A stretch of 35,508 nucleotides of DNA, from assembly GCA_036897625.1 (NCBI GenBank), contig JAYMTA010000191.1, forward strand, positions 1 through 35,508, given 5' to 3'. Positions 12,499 through 23,132 of the stretch are shown here, one piece after another. Position numbers and translations under genes: made by a program. Under the pieces are notes generated by a model. That model saw nothing but the letters and a program-made list of their open reading frames with translations. It had not been told where the DNA came from and ran no database searches. The stretch's first letter is position 1. Every line of letters starts with the position of its first letter. The stretch comes from Pelargonium cotyledonis. Lineage: Eukaryota; Streptophyta; Magnoliopsida; Geraniales; Geraniaceae.

Positions 12499-13188
12499 GT
12501 CCAAAGTTGCAAATTTATGTGAGATGGGAAGCCTGAATAACAAGTATGTAAATGACAGTCTGGAGTAAGGTTTAAGGAAATCGATTTGTTGTTGTTTCTA
12601 TGTTCTAAAATACTTCAATTATTTTCTGAAACAATCTGATTTATTTGTGTGTTCATGATTTCGGACTTCAACTCTCAACACATCCACAAAGGATGAGGAC
12701 CCGACTTTTGAATTTTCTTTTAAATTTTAGTACTTGTTGATTTATTGGGTCGACTATGAGAAGAGAAGTAACATAGGAATCGAAAAAATAATAGAATATA
12801 GAATAAGTGTAAAGAGACAAATAAAATTCAGTTTTGAGTCGCATATCAGAGCCGAAGGAGAATACACCAATAGAAGATGAGACTTGACGAAACTTACGGA
12901 CTGATTTAGATTTGACAAATAAGTTCTAACTCACCCTTCCAGCTAACACAAGATGAAACCTGTTCGAAAACACAAAATTGTGTCTGCTTTTCACTAGTCG
13001 CATCCTGCCACTTGCATTACATGCATTTAATATATGCACCAATGAGCCTCCTAAAACGCATCTATCGTTGTTCTAGTTAAGGAATAAGAAAAACATAGCT
13101 CCATTGTACATTGTATACATCCTTAAAATAAAATAAAATAATAAAAATAAAAATCAATCTAAACCCAAAATTGGCGGGCTCTACACCA
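12499..13188. other. Intergenic region before the F-box cluster
   Basis: It holds the 3' UTR of the UFD1-like gene and AT-rich DNA without a gene on either strand. An A-rich stretch lies at about 13125-13155. I see no transposon termini. Confidence 0.6.
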
Positions 13189-13195
13189 TATAAAA
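13189..13195 (+). promoter_or_regulatory. TATA box of the truncated F-box copy
   Basis: TATAAAA lies 47 bp before the ATG at 13242. A similar TATAAAA at 13547-13553 precedes the intact F-box gene by about 60 bp. Both copies therefore appear to keep their own core promoter. Confidence 0.5.
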
Positions 13196-13241
13196 GAGAC
13201 GGTTTTGTTTGTTGTTAGAGAAGTGGAGGTGAAGCACAACA

Positions 13242-13541
13242 ATGGCGTTGCCGCCAGAGATGATCAGAGAAATGTTGTTGAAAGCTTCACCAAAATCGTT
13301 GATTCGCTTCAAATCCACAGACAAAAGCTTCTGCAATCTCATCGAATCCCCAAATTTCATCACCACCAAAGCACCGTCTCTGTGCTCAATCAGACCGGAG
13401 ATCGGAGTTCTCTCTCGCATGGAAGAAACAGGTCCGTCCTCTCTTTCATTGGTTCAATTTCTATTTTTGGAAACAAAAAAGAAGTACAAATTGTTTCAAT
13501 TTCCTATTCCAATTTCCAGTTGGACTAGAAATTGGAAATAA
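13242..13541 (+). pseudogene. Truncated F-box gene copy (N-terminal F-box only)
   Basis: The 99-codon frame begins like the neighbouring F-box gene (PPEMIREMLLKASPKSLIRF against PMEIIREILLKAPPKSLVRF) and stays aligned through the ESPNF motif. It then loses similarity and stops before any F-box-associated domain. It keeps a start codon and a TATA box, so a short F-box-only peptide could be made. The simplest reading is a duplicate that lost its C-terminal two thirds. TTKAPSLCSI recurs at about 15405 in a third, more decayed copy. Confidence 0.7.
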
Positions 13542-13607
13542 ATAACTATAAAAAAGAGTCTTTTTGGGGAAAACAGAAGAGCTAGGGTTCAAAGATCAAA
13601 CACAATA

Positions 13608-14798
13608 ATGGGTTTTCCGATGGAGATAATCAGAGAGATTTTGTTGAAAGCGCCTCCAAAATCGCTGGTTCGCTTCAAGTCCTTGAGCAGGAGCCTCTGC
13701 AATCTGATCGAATCCCCAGATTTCACCCGCTCCTCCTCCATTCTTCTCATATACGAGCCGTCTCTGGTGATTGAAGAACTGAATTTGTCGACGCGGCGAC
13801 TGGAAATTGCAGATCAACCCTCGGTCAGCGATCGATACCTAAAATTCGTGTGTTGCTCTGATGGCTTGCTCTGCTATAGGATATGTCGTTGTCGGTTTGA
13901 TTGTGATTGTGGGTACCGTTTGTGGAACCCAGTTACGAGGCTGTCCGTGGCCATCCCTGCCTGCAAAGATAAAGCTTCGGCTTTTGGGATCGGAGTGGTT
14001 GGTCCTGAGAACACCATCAAATTGGTGCTCTTATCTAAATTTAGAGCTAAAGCTCATGTCTTGGACGCGGGGAGGAGAGAGCTTAGTTCTTGGAGCCCCT
14101 TGGCTTCGGACCAACGTAGTATAGAGCTTAGAGAAACTGAAATTCCCATTCCTGATGATCCTGAGAGGATAGAGCTTAGTTCTTGGAGAGAAATCGAAAT
14201 TCCCTTTCGCATGCCACGCACGGCTTGTGGGGGCGAGCCTGTGAAGTTGAACACAGCATTGCATTGGCTGCTTAAATCCAAAACCAAAACCAAATGCAAA
14301 ACCAAATTCAATCACTGCCGACAATGTATCCTATCCTTTGACCTCGTCACCGAGGTGGTGACCCAAATTTCCATGCCTCCTTCCATGGCTTGGTCGGAGG
14401 ATACCTGTACAGTTCTTGTGGCCTTCAAGGGACAACTAGGTTTTTTTGATCGGAAATGTGAAACCAAGTTTGATCTGTGGGTGATGAAGGAGTATGGTGA
14501 GTCCAAGTCTTGGACTATATGTCATAGCATTCAGGACTTTCCCAGACTTGAGCGGCCGCTGCAAATTTGGAATGATTGCCATATTCTAATTATGGTCAAG
14601 CCTCCTTCTGGTCGTCAGGATTCTGTGCTACATTTGTATGACTCTGATAATGGAACTCCTTCTGGTGATAAGAATTTTGGGCTACTTTTGTATGACCCTG
14701 ATAAAGGAACTACTAGAGAAATTGATCGACACAGAACCAATAGATGGATGGAATTTTTACAAGTCAAAATCTGCAATTACAAGGAGAGTCTTATATGA
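13608..14798 (+). CDS. F-box protein with F-box-associated domain
   Basis: Single-exon 396-aa protein of the large plant F-box/kelch-repeat or FBA type, probable substrate receptor of an SCF ubiquitin ligase; the substrate is unknown. The F-box is at residues 3-45 (EIIREILLKAPPKSLVRFKS, then LCNLIESPDF). The FBA-like part follows, with CSDGLLCYR, LWNPVTR, ILSFDL and LWVMKEYGESKSW, all typical landmarks. The middle (about 155-205) and the tail (about 343-378) contain in-frame internal duplications, so length and spacing there depart from the family norm. ATG 13608 is chosen because the F-box starts right after it and a TATA box lies about 60 bp upstream. Partial copies flank it on both sides, so it belongs to a local tandem expansion. 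It could be a recent copy under weak constraint. Confidence 0.88.
   Translation: MGFPMEIIREILLKAPPKSLVRFKSLSRSLCNLIESPDFTRSSSILLIYEPSLVIEELNLSTRRLEIADQPSVSDRYLKFVCCSDGLLCYRICRCRFDCDCGYRLWNPVTRLSVAIPACKDKASAFGIGVVGPENTIKLVLLSKFRAKAHVLDAGRRELSSWSPLASDQRSIELRETEIPIPDDPERIELSSWREIEIPFRMPRTACGGEPVKLNTALHWLLKSKTKTKCKTKFNHCRQCILSFDLVTEVVTQISMPPSMAWSEDTCTVLVAFKGQLGFFDRKCETKFDLWVMKEYGESKSWTICHSIQDFPRLERPLQIWNDCHILIMVKPPSGRQDSVLHLYDSDNGTPSGDKNFGLLLYDPDKGTTREIDRHRTNRWMEFLQVKICNYKESLI
14081..14200 (+). repeat. In-frame internal duplication in the F-box gene (93-bp offset)
   Basis: GCTTAGTTCTTGGAG occurs at 14081 and again at 14174. Each copy is followed by a partly matching block that encodes an E-I-P motif. 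The offset of 93 bp is 31 codons, so frame is kept. At the protein level RELSSW and RIELSSW repeat. Confidence 0.65.
14634..14712 (+). repeat. In-frame 54-bp internal duplication in the F-box gene
   Basis: TTGTATGACTCTGATAA at 14634 and TTGTATGACCCTGATAA at 14688 are 54 bp (18 codons) apart. They encode LYDSDNGT and LYDPDKGT. Few differences separate them, which suggests a recent slippage or unequal-crossover event. Confidence 0.75.
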
Positions 14799-15956
14799 TC
14801 ATAATTTATGCAAACTTGTAGTATTTACTTTCTTTAGTTAGTTACTCCATAAGTTATTTTACTCGAGCTTTGCTTCACCTCTATCTTTCCATTTAGATTG
14901 TTTATGTCAAGTTTGTGCTATAACAATTGAAATCTACAGCTTCTGTTTGTGTTCATTAATACTTTGTTAACTAGACTAATAATTATTTAACTTGAGCTTT
15001 TGCTTCAGTTCCATGTTTCTATTAAGATTGTTTAATGTCAAGTTTGTGCTACAACAATTCAAATCTAGAGCTTCTGTTTGAGTTGTGATTTAGAGCTTCT
15101 GTTGTTATTGTTTGTGAGATTGGTTTCTGTTTGTGTATTGTTAACTGGACCAGTAATTATTTTTCTTGAGCTTTGCTTCAATTCTATGTTTCTGTTAACA
15201 ATGAATATTAGAGGTTTTGGTCTTATGTGTTTTCATTATTACTTGTTTACTTGTGCATAACTTATTTTTCTTGAGCTTTGCTTGAGTACTATGTTTCTAT
15301 TAAGATTGTCAACGTCAAGTTTTTGCTTTTTGTACCGTAAAAGTTTACAATTTTTTCATCACTTTCTTCCTAATGCTAATTTGCCGGAAATACACCATGT
15401 TCTCTTTCTCACCACCGCACCGTCTCTCTGCTCAATCAGACAGATCGGAAAAATAGGAGGTTCCTGGTCCTGGTTTCGCTTATGTTTTCGTGGTAGCTTT
15501 GTATGACCTCAGGAACGGAGCTATATGATAATGGGATTGGAAGTTATCCAAGTCTGCGAATACAAGGAGAGACTCATAGGAGCATAATTTACTCGAAATT
15601 GTATTATTTACTTTGTTTATCATTAGTACTTGTTAGCTAGTTTGTTAAGTCTTGCTCGTTTAGTCCTATGTTTCTGTTCAGACGGTTTTATGTCAAGTTT
15701 TTGCTACAACAATTGAAATCTAGAGCTTCTGTTGATATTGTTTGTGAGTTTGGTTTTTGTTTGTGTACATTATTACTTTGTTGAACTTGAGCTTTGCTTG
15801 AGTCCTATGTTTCTATCAAGATTGTCACTGTTAAGCTTTTGTTTCTTGTTTGTGTTCATTATTGTACTTGAGCTTTGATTCAGTCCTATGTTTCTACTAA
15901 GATTGTTTAATGTCAAGTTTGTGCTACAACAATTGAAATCTAGAGCTTCTGTTTTT
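14799..15956 (+). repeat. Diverged tandem repeats derived from the F-box 3' flank
   Basis: At least six units begin with a form of CTTGAGCTTTGCTT, followed by CCTATGTTTCTATTAAGATT. The fuller units add GTCAAGTTTGTGCTACAACA and then GAAATCTAGAGCTTCTGTT. Unit starts are near 14862, 14991, 15164, 15269, 15651, 15784 and 15865. Unit length varies from about 80 to 170 bp through internal deletions. The units lie directly downstream of the F-box stop and surround the remnant of another F-box copy, so they probably spread with it. Confidence 0.8.
15400..15587 (+). pseudogene. Gutted F-box gene copy (head and tail fragments only)
   Basis: A head fragment at about 15405-15445 encodes TTAPSLCSIRQIG, matching the truncated copy at 13242 (TTKAPSLCSIRPEIG). 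A tail at about 15510-15587 encodes LYDLRNG and, after a frame break, LEVIQVCEYKERLIGA before TAA at 15585-15587. The tail matches the end of the intact gene (MEFLQVKICNYKESLI). The middle of the gene is missing. The 3' flank (CATAATTTACTCGAAATTGT) also matches the flank of the intact gene at about 14800. It is a deletion remnant of a third paralogue. Confidence 0.7.
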
Positions 15957-16393
15957 GGAGCTCCAAGCCCACTTCCAAGGTGATCCTATGTTTGAGTCGA
16001 GTTAATTCCACACATTTTGTAATCGTGGTCGGAGAACACAACACACGACACACATATGTAAATTTATGCGAGTTGGAATGCCCAAATAACAATATATAAG
16101 ATCCTGGGTTCAAATCTTACCGTCACTTATATTAAATTACAACACAAGGCAAGAAGTGAATCTGTGCATGGACCACGTGCAAAGCGATAACGAGCTTGCA
16201 CGATTAAAACTCAACCACTTTAAAGTACAAGAAAACGTGACACATCAACGCAACGTAAGTAATACGATAAACTAACGGCATAAACTAAACTGACTCGTAA
16301 TATTAAAACGTAAAGAGCCTAATACTTAAATTAAAATATAAAGACCAAAATGACGTCACTCAACTAACCTTCGAAGTAGCCGTTAGGGAACAG
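15957..16393. other. Intergenic region upstream of the OSCA1-like gene
   Basis: AT-rich DNA without a gene. GATCCTGGGTTCAAATC at about 16101 resembles a tRNA B-box-type sequence, but no tRNA fold could be made. The right part is the probable OSCA1-like promoter. Confidence 0.5.
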
Positions 16394-16438
16394 AGCTCTC
16401 TCTCTCTGCTGCCGACAGAGAGATCTGTCTCTCTCTCA
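16394..16438 (+). promoter_or_regulatory. CT/GA-rich leader segment with hairpin potential
   Basis: A CT tract, a GA block and a second CT tract follow one another. CTCTCTG and CAGAGAG can pair around a 7-base loop, and CAGAGAGAT can also pair with the next CT tract. It lies at the probable transcription start or 5' UTR of the OSCA1-like gene. A GA/CT leader is shared with the UFD1-like and DUF212 genes. Function is inferred. Confidence 0.4.
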
Positions 16439-16897
16439 TTGCTTACATTTAAAAATTACAGTAATAAATAAAAATTGATTGATCAATTTTTTATATTATT
16501 ATTTAGTTAGTTACAGTTTCAATTTTTATATTAAAAGTAAAATCCAAAAGCTTCACTCTCTGTTCTCTCTGCAACTGTTCCTAATCTTCTTCTTCTTCCT
16601 CCTCTCTGTCTCTACTATCCTGCGCCTCCCTCCTCTCTTCTTCAAGGTTTGGCGCATTTTAGCTCGATCATATTTATATATAAATATATTCAGAGTTTCA
16701 GTGGAATTTCACTTCGAAATTTTGTGTGCTCTGGATTTTCTGATCTCATTCTTCTAGGTCGATTGGGATCGATCTGTGTGAGGTTGAACTGAAACGCTGC
16801 GTTTTGGACTCTCTCTTGCTTGTTTTGGCGCGGTCGACAGATGAATTTGACTTCCTACAGGTACGAACATTGGTGATTTGGAGTTGTTACTTGTTTG

Positions 16898-17345
16898 TTA
16901 GTCTGTTTGGATGCCGAGAAAATGGAGGAAACGGAAGGAAAGTTGTTTTGTTTTTGAAACGGTGTGTTGTCAAGCTGAATTGGTTTGAATTGTGTCTGTA
17001 ATGGTCTGATACTAATTATTAGTCTGTTTGGATGCGGAGAAAAGGTTGGAAATGGAGGGAAATTGTTCTGTGTTTGAATGGCGTTGTCAAGCTGAACTGG
17101 TTTTCTTTCTAATTTGGTAGTGTGTGTTGTTTTGATCTGTTATTAGTCTGTTTGGATGCTGGGAAAATGGAAGGAAACGAAAGGAAAATTGTTTTGTTTT
17201 TTAATTGCTGTTGTCAAGCTGAACTGGCTTTCTTCTAGTTTGTTATGGTATGCTGATACTTGTTAGTGTGGGTCGTTTTGGTCTGTTATTAGTCTGTTTG
17301 GATGCTGAGAAAAGATTCTCCAGATTGGGGAGGAAATTGAGTGGA
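16898..17345 (+). repeat. Four-copy tandem repeat in the OSCA1-like leader intron
   Basis: TTAGTCTGTTTGGATGC starts each copy, at 16898, 17029, 17143 and 17289 (spacings 131, 114 and 146 bp). Each copy continues with a GAGAAAA-type stretch and purine-rich GGAGGAAA words. The first three also share TTGTCAAGCTGAA. The fourth is truncated. The core TGTTTGGNTNCTGAGAAAA also occurs once in the first intron of the UFD1-like gene (about 9983-10002). Confidence 0.85.
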
Positions 17346-17790
17346 ATTTATTTTTTAATTCAATTATTGTATACTATTTTAAAGATATTTGATGCGTGGA
17401 CTTGTTTACTTGTTTTATTCATTTATTATTTTTTGCTTTATTTGGCTCGATTTTCTTTGTTTTTTTATGTGACACCAAATTGTGTTGTTTTAGTTGGTTT
17501 TCACATGCTAATATCTATTTTTATTTTCTGACTTTTGTCTTTTTCAGAAAGTATTATTGCGAGCCCACATGTTTTCTTTTCATTTCAATGCACTTTTGTT
17601 CTAATTTCTACAACTAACTCTATTTTTCACTTTTTTGAATTAGACTTTGAATTTTTGCAACCTTGTGCAATTTCAAAGAAGAGCTGATAGTCTAAAATTT
17701 CGGTTTACCTCTGGCATTTGGTGATTGAACAATTTATTTTCTCTGTGGTTGAATTATGCTGATTTGGTTCTACAACAGTTTTTGGGCATA

Positions 17791-17936
17791 TTTGGATGTC
17801 TCATCATGAACTAACATGCATGCTCTAACATGTTTTACATATTAATTTCTGAAGTACCCAGTGAACTTTGGATGTTTCGATCTCATGGACTAACATGTTC
17901 CAACATGTTCTGCATATATTTTTTTGAAGCAACCCC
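17791..17936 (+). repeat. 76-bp tandem duplication in the OSCA1-like leader intron
   Basis: Two copies start with TTTGGATGT at 17791 and 17867. Both continue with ACTAACATG, AACATGTT, CATAT and a GAAG..ACCC end. They have diverged by substitutions and small indels. Confidence 0.7.
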
Positions 17937-18499
17937 CAATAAACAAATGAAGGCAACTGACAACCTATGATTGAAGTTTCTAGGCTGTTTAATGCATGAT
18001 TTTATTGATTGGCTGACTAATGAGAATTATGTGTCTTATGATTAGCTGAAACTAGAGTGGTTGTGTTGTGTGGTTTTCTTGGTTCATGCATTAACTAGGA
18101 TATTTTATATCTTGTGATTCAATGGATATATATATATATATATATTCAATTCAAATAAAATTGCAATCTTCTTTTTCATTTTTGTTTGCAGCTAAATTGC
18201 TAATTAATTTAGTGCACATCCACATTTGATAGAGGTGCCGCTCCCTACATAAACCTACAAAAATTAAGCTCAAAGTCAAAATTAGCCTTTAATCTATGCT
18301 TTTCTTCATGCTTTAAAGAACTATTTATTTCCTTTTGAAATCCCCTGCAAAAAAGGGGGATTGAGGGACTTCATTTTTCATGAATAGGTTGTAGCCAACT
18401 AGCTGCCTTTGCCATGCTGAAAATGATATTAACTCGTAACGTTTTTTTTTCTTCTTTTGATCAGGATTTCATTGTGATTTTGTTCTTTGAACCGGATAT

Positions 18500-21400
18500 A
18501 TGGCTTCCCTGAGTGACATTGGGGTTGCAGCAACTATCAATATCCTCACTGCATTTGCCTTCTTTCTGGTATTTGCAATACTTCGCATCCAGCCTATCAA
18601 CGATAGGGTCTACTTTCCAAAATGGTACCTAAAGGGATTGAGGTGCAGCCCATTACGGACAGGTTCTTTTGGAAGCAAGTTTGTCAATTTCGATTTCAGA
18701 TCATATGTAAGGTTTCTGAGCTGGATGCCAGCAGCACTACAAATGCCAGAACCTGAACTAATTGACCACGCAGGATTGGATTCTGCAGTTTACTTGAGGA
18801 TTTACTTGATAGGGTATGCCCCAGTAGATTAAATCCCTATAGTTCGTTTATTTCTGGTGTTGTTTTGGACTGATTTCACTTTTACATTCCTATTTCCTTG
18901 CAGGCTTAAAATTTTTGTTCCTATAGCATTACTTGCCTTTTTTGTCATGGTGCCGGTTAATTGGACCAACAACACTTTAGAGCGCTCCAATATTACTTAT
19001 AGTGATATTGATAAACTGTCTATATCAAACATTCCAACTGGATCTAATAGGTATGCAACTTTCTCATTCAAACTCTGTCATGTGTTTTATCCTCTTCATG
19101 TGAGGCCCATTGTTGGAGGTAGAGAAAAGTAAAGAGAAAGTAGAAGAACTACCATTGTTGCATCCCATTCATCCAAAAAAATAAATTATTATAGCAGATA
19201 AACTGAAGTTATAGATTCTATACTTTTTATTTTATTTTATATTCTACGTAGTATTTGGGAAATGTCTTGGTTGTTGTTGCTGATATTTTAACTATGGTTG
19301 CAGATTTTGGACCCATTTGGTAATGGCTTATGTCTTTACCTTCTGGACATGCTACGTGTTGAAAAAAGAGTATGAGATAGTTGCTTCAATGAGGTTGCAT
19401 TTTCTTGCAACAGAGCGGAGGCGTCCAGATCAGTTTACAGTAAGAACAACTTTATGTCGGGACTCTGTATTTAGACTCTTTGATTTGGGGGTTTTCACTC
19501 CTTTTGAGAGTGTAGTCCAGTTGGGGCTGCACGTGGTTTATATGAGCATGAGGAAGCACCTCTTCAGATCATATAAATACGAATCAATTCTATACTGTTA
19601 TGTTGAATTGTTTGTGGATGTGCATCTTCTGCTTAACTTAAAATCATGATCGGTGTTGTGCAGGTGCTTGTTAGAAATGTGCCACCAGATCCAGATGAAT
19701 CAGTTAGTGAGCTCGTGGAACACTTCTTTATGGTCAACCATCCAGATCACTACCTCACTAATCAGGTTTGATCCTATTACTTATATGTAGATATGTAAGT
19801 ATACACATGAACTTGAGTTGATGCAGAAGCAACCATGAAGACATGCTAAATAACAGAGTCATGAGATAAACGAAGCGCTATCTCTTGACTATTCCAAAGT
19901 TGTTGATTTGTTGCTAGATTCGTAATGTACATCATATACCACCAAGCGAATATTCTATTAACTGAATTAAATTCACATTTTACTTGTAACAATGTACAGT
20001 TGGTGTGTTGATTATATCTTAACATCATCAACCTTCCAATTTCATAAACTTGTGCTGTCATGATGATATCTTATGTGGTTTGTTTCTTGCAGGTTGTTTA
20101 TAATGCAAATGAACTTTATAAATTAGTTGAAGAGAAGAAAAAAAGGCAGAATTGGTTGGACTTCTATCAACTTAAATATTCCAGAAATCCAACTAAAAAG
20201 CCTTTTATGAAGGTATCACATTGCTAATGATCTAGTGCTTATTTGATATCATTCATAATTTCCTTTCTTCTCTCTTCCCCTCTTTATGTAGCTAATATTT
20301 TGTTTTAATGATTTGTTGTCTTCATAATTATGTTCTTTTTTTCTTTTCTTTTTGTCCTGAGCTTGAAACCTAAAAGCAAAAATATAACACAATATCTGGA
20401 ATTTCTTTATCGTGGAACAGTCTGGTTTTCTAGGCCTTTGGGGGGAGAGGAGGGATGCAATTGATTACTACACATCTGAAGTTGCGAGATTATCGAAAGA
20501 AGTAAGCAGCAGAATAACTTTAAAATCTATGGTAAACTTGGTGACATTTGATTAACACTATGCTCTTTTTGTCGACAAAAACTATTAGATGTCTTTGGAG
20601 AAAGCTGAAATTATCAACAACCCAAACTCCATTATGTCAGCATCATTTGTTTCCTTCAAAACTCGATGGGCAGCTGCTGTTTGTGCACAAACTCAACAAA
20701 CTAGAAACCCGACATTATGGTTGACTGAGTGGGCTCCAGAGCCTCGTGATATATATTGGGATAACTTGGCAATTCCATATGTTTCACTCTCAATCCGGAG
20801 GCTCATCATCGCTGTAGCTTTCTTCTTCCTTACCTTTTTTTTTATGATTCCAATTGCATTCGTACAGTCTCTTGCAAATATCGAGGGTATTGAGAAAGCA
20901 GTCCCTTTCCTGAGGCCCGTAATTGAAGTGTGAGTTCTTCTTGCTTTGTTTCCTGTTCATGACTCCAGTTTCTCTTCCTATAACATCACCAATAGTTCAT
21001 CTTTTGCTACTGTAACAGAATGCTGTACCAACTTACCATATTTTATATTCATATTGAATCTTAAACTGGTCTTGAGTGAATGAAACTGTTATAATTGTAT
21101 CGTCCATGCGAAGCTTTGCGGTACAACATCATGTGTTTCTGGTCACATAAACTAACACCGTTTCATGTTCTATGCAGGAAGATCATAAAATCATTCATTC
21201 AGGGTTTCCTCCCTGGAATCGCTTTAAAGCTTTTCCTCATTTTTCTACCTTCAATTTTGATGATGATGTCTAAGTTTGAAGGATTCATATGCCTTTCAGC
21301 TCTAGAGAGGAGATCTGCTACTAGATATTATATATTCCAATTCGTTAACGTTTTTCTTGGGAGCATAATCACTGGAACGGCGTTTCAACAACTAAATAAA

Positions 21401-23132
21401 TTTATGAACCAGTCGGCAAATGAGTATGTTCCTCCAAACACATGCAATCATTTCCATTATAAGTGCATGTAAACTATCAAGAAATCTATCTAAGCAATGT
21501 TAGTTGAATACATGAACTCCTGCATGTAGCTTATGCCATATAAGCAGCGTTTTTCGAGGCATTTCTGATTTCTGTGTGTCAATAGCTCTGTGGATCGATC
21601 ATGTATTTCTTTTTTCTGATTACTGTAATCTAACCCGAAGTGGCTACTTGTGCAGAATCCCAAAGACAATTGGTACATCAATTCCAATGAAGGCGACTTT
21701 CTTTATCACGTATATAATGGTTGATGGGTGGGCTGGAGTCGCCGGAGAGATTCTAAGGTTGAAACCGTTGATCATGTATCAGTTGAAAAACTTCTTGTTG
21801 GTGAAGACCGAAAAGGATAGAGAAGAAGCAATGGATCCCGGAACTCTTGGTTTCAACACGGGGGAGCCTCAAATACAACTTTACTTCCTACTCGGCCTTG
21901 TTTATGCAGTTGTGACTCCTGTTCTACTTCCTTTCATCATAGTGTTCTTCGGCTTGGCATATGTTGTATATCGTCATCAGGTAAACATCAGTATGTGAAT
22001 ATACTAGGAACCTTATAATCTCTATATAAGATATAACAATGTGTAAAATGTGATGCTTTGTTTGCCAAGCATATAACAAGCTTTATTTTTCGCTATGCAG
22101 ATTATCAATGTCTATAATCAGGAGTACGAGAGTGCAGCAGCATTCTGGCCGTCAGTCCATGGGCGCATCATAACAGCACTAATCATCTCACAGCTACTAC
22201 TAATGGGATTGTTAAGCACAAAAGAAGCTGCTCAATCAACTCCATTGCTGATTGCACTCCCGGTACTGACCATATCATTCCATAGATTCTGTAAAGGCCG
22301 TTATGAACCCGCTTTTGTCAGAAATCCTTTACAGGTATGTTTGATGCTGCAACTGATCTCCCATTTCTCCTTTTGTTGGTTCAAAAGTCAAACTACAGCA
22401 CTATATCTGGCAATTTGTGTGTGTCGTGTTGAAGGTTGGTAGTGTGTTATATGGTGGATCATCACGAACACGATACGTTTTTGAATATGAAACTAGAATG
22501 CAACACGTTTAACCTATTTAACATAACTATGCTACTATGCTAGTATGTTAAGTAGCTAGGATTTGTTGTGTTAATTTACAATTATAAGTTATAACCCCTA
22601 CATGTGCATGTTGGGCATGTCATAACACAGAGTAGTTAATCACGCATACGTTTTTTGGGGCTCAACACAAACACACTATTATACGTGTTGGAGTATCCAA
22701 TACAAACATGGCAGATAACAAAACTAGTGAGCTCAAAGACGCATATTTTGTGTTGCGTCACATGTTAGGACCCGAATTGTCAGCTCTATACAGCACAACA
22801 AGAACAAAACAAATGCGAATTCATCATTCTTGTACTCATGTGTTGTTGTTGTGTGTTTCTTGGATTTTCAGGAAGCTATGATGAAAGATACACTGGAACG
22901 CGTAAGAGAGCCTAACCTGAACTTGAAAGGCTTTCTTCAAAATGCTTATATCCACCCGGTTTTCAAGGCAGAGGAAGACAGCGAATATGATATTGCTTCC
23001 GAAGAGATGGAGCAAGAACCTATGCTTGTCCTAACAAAACGCCAGTCTCGAAACAACACGCCATTGCATAGCAAATACAGCGGTTTCTTAGCTTCCTCCT
23101 TACCTGAAGTTCGGGAACATTCAGAGGCTTGA
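18500..23132 (+). CDS. OSCA1: OSCA1/CSC1-like hyperosmolality-gated cation channel
   Basis: Membrane channel of the OSCA/TMEM63 (DUF221) family, opened by membrane tension or osmotic stress and passing Ca2+ and other cations. Coding exons: 18500-18813, 18904-19050, 19304-19439, 19664-19765, 20093-20212, 20421-20501, 20589-20929, 21178-21423, 21656-21980, 22101-22334, 22872-23132; joined 768 aa. It aligns end to end with Arabidopsis At3g21620. The first helix lies at about 9-30, then YLRIYLIG..FFVMVPVNW (helix 1) and FWTHLVMAYVFTFWTCYVL (helix 2). The cytosolic region between helices 2 and 3 has VLVRNVPPDPDESVSELVEHF and WLTEWAPEPRDIYWDNLA. The pore-bearing helices follow (FFFLTFFFMIPIAFVQ, GFLPGIALK, FFITYIMVDGWAG, AYVVYRHQ). 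The cytosolic tail starts after KDTLERVREPNLNLK. Phases are consistent throughout. A GTAAGT follows the stop by 4 nt, so a 3'-UTR intron is possible. The symbol is a family-level call; the exact subclade number was not determined. Confidence 0.95.

Larger units (their letters stand above)
16439..18464 (+). other. 5' UTR and long leader intron of the OSCA1-like gene
   Basis: The coding exon begins after an acceptor (TTGATCAG) at 18464, 35 bp before the ATG, so the leader is spliced. Candidate donors are AAG/GTTTGG at 16648 and CAG/GTACGA at 16860. The second leaves a first intron of about 1.6 kb. The intron is T-rich, as plant introns are, and holds two tandem-repeat zones plus a (TA)n run at about 18125-18145. 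The short open frames here are chance frames in T-rich DNA. Confidence 0.65.

Noticed and set aside
16095..16125. tRNA-like B box (GGGTTCAAATC)
   Set aside because: No A box or cloverleaf could be formed around it.
16479..17617. Several Phe/Leu-rich open frames in the OSCA1 leader region
   Set aside because: They are T-rich intron sequence with no motif, and the tandem repeats run through them out of frame.
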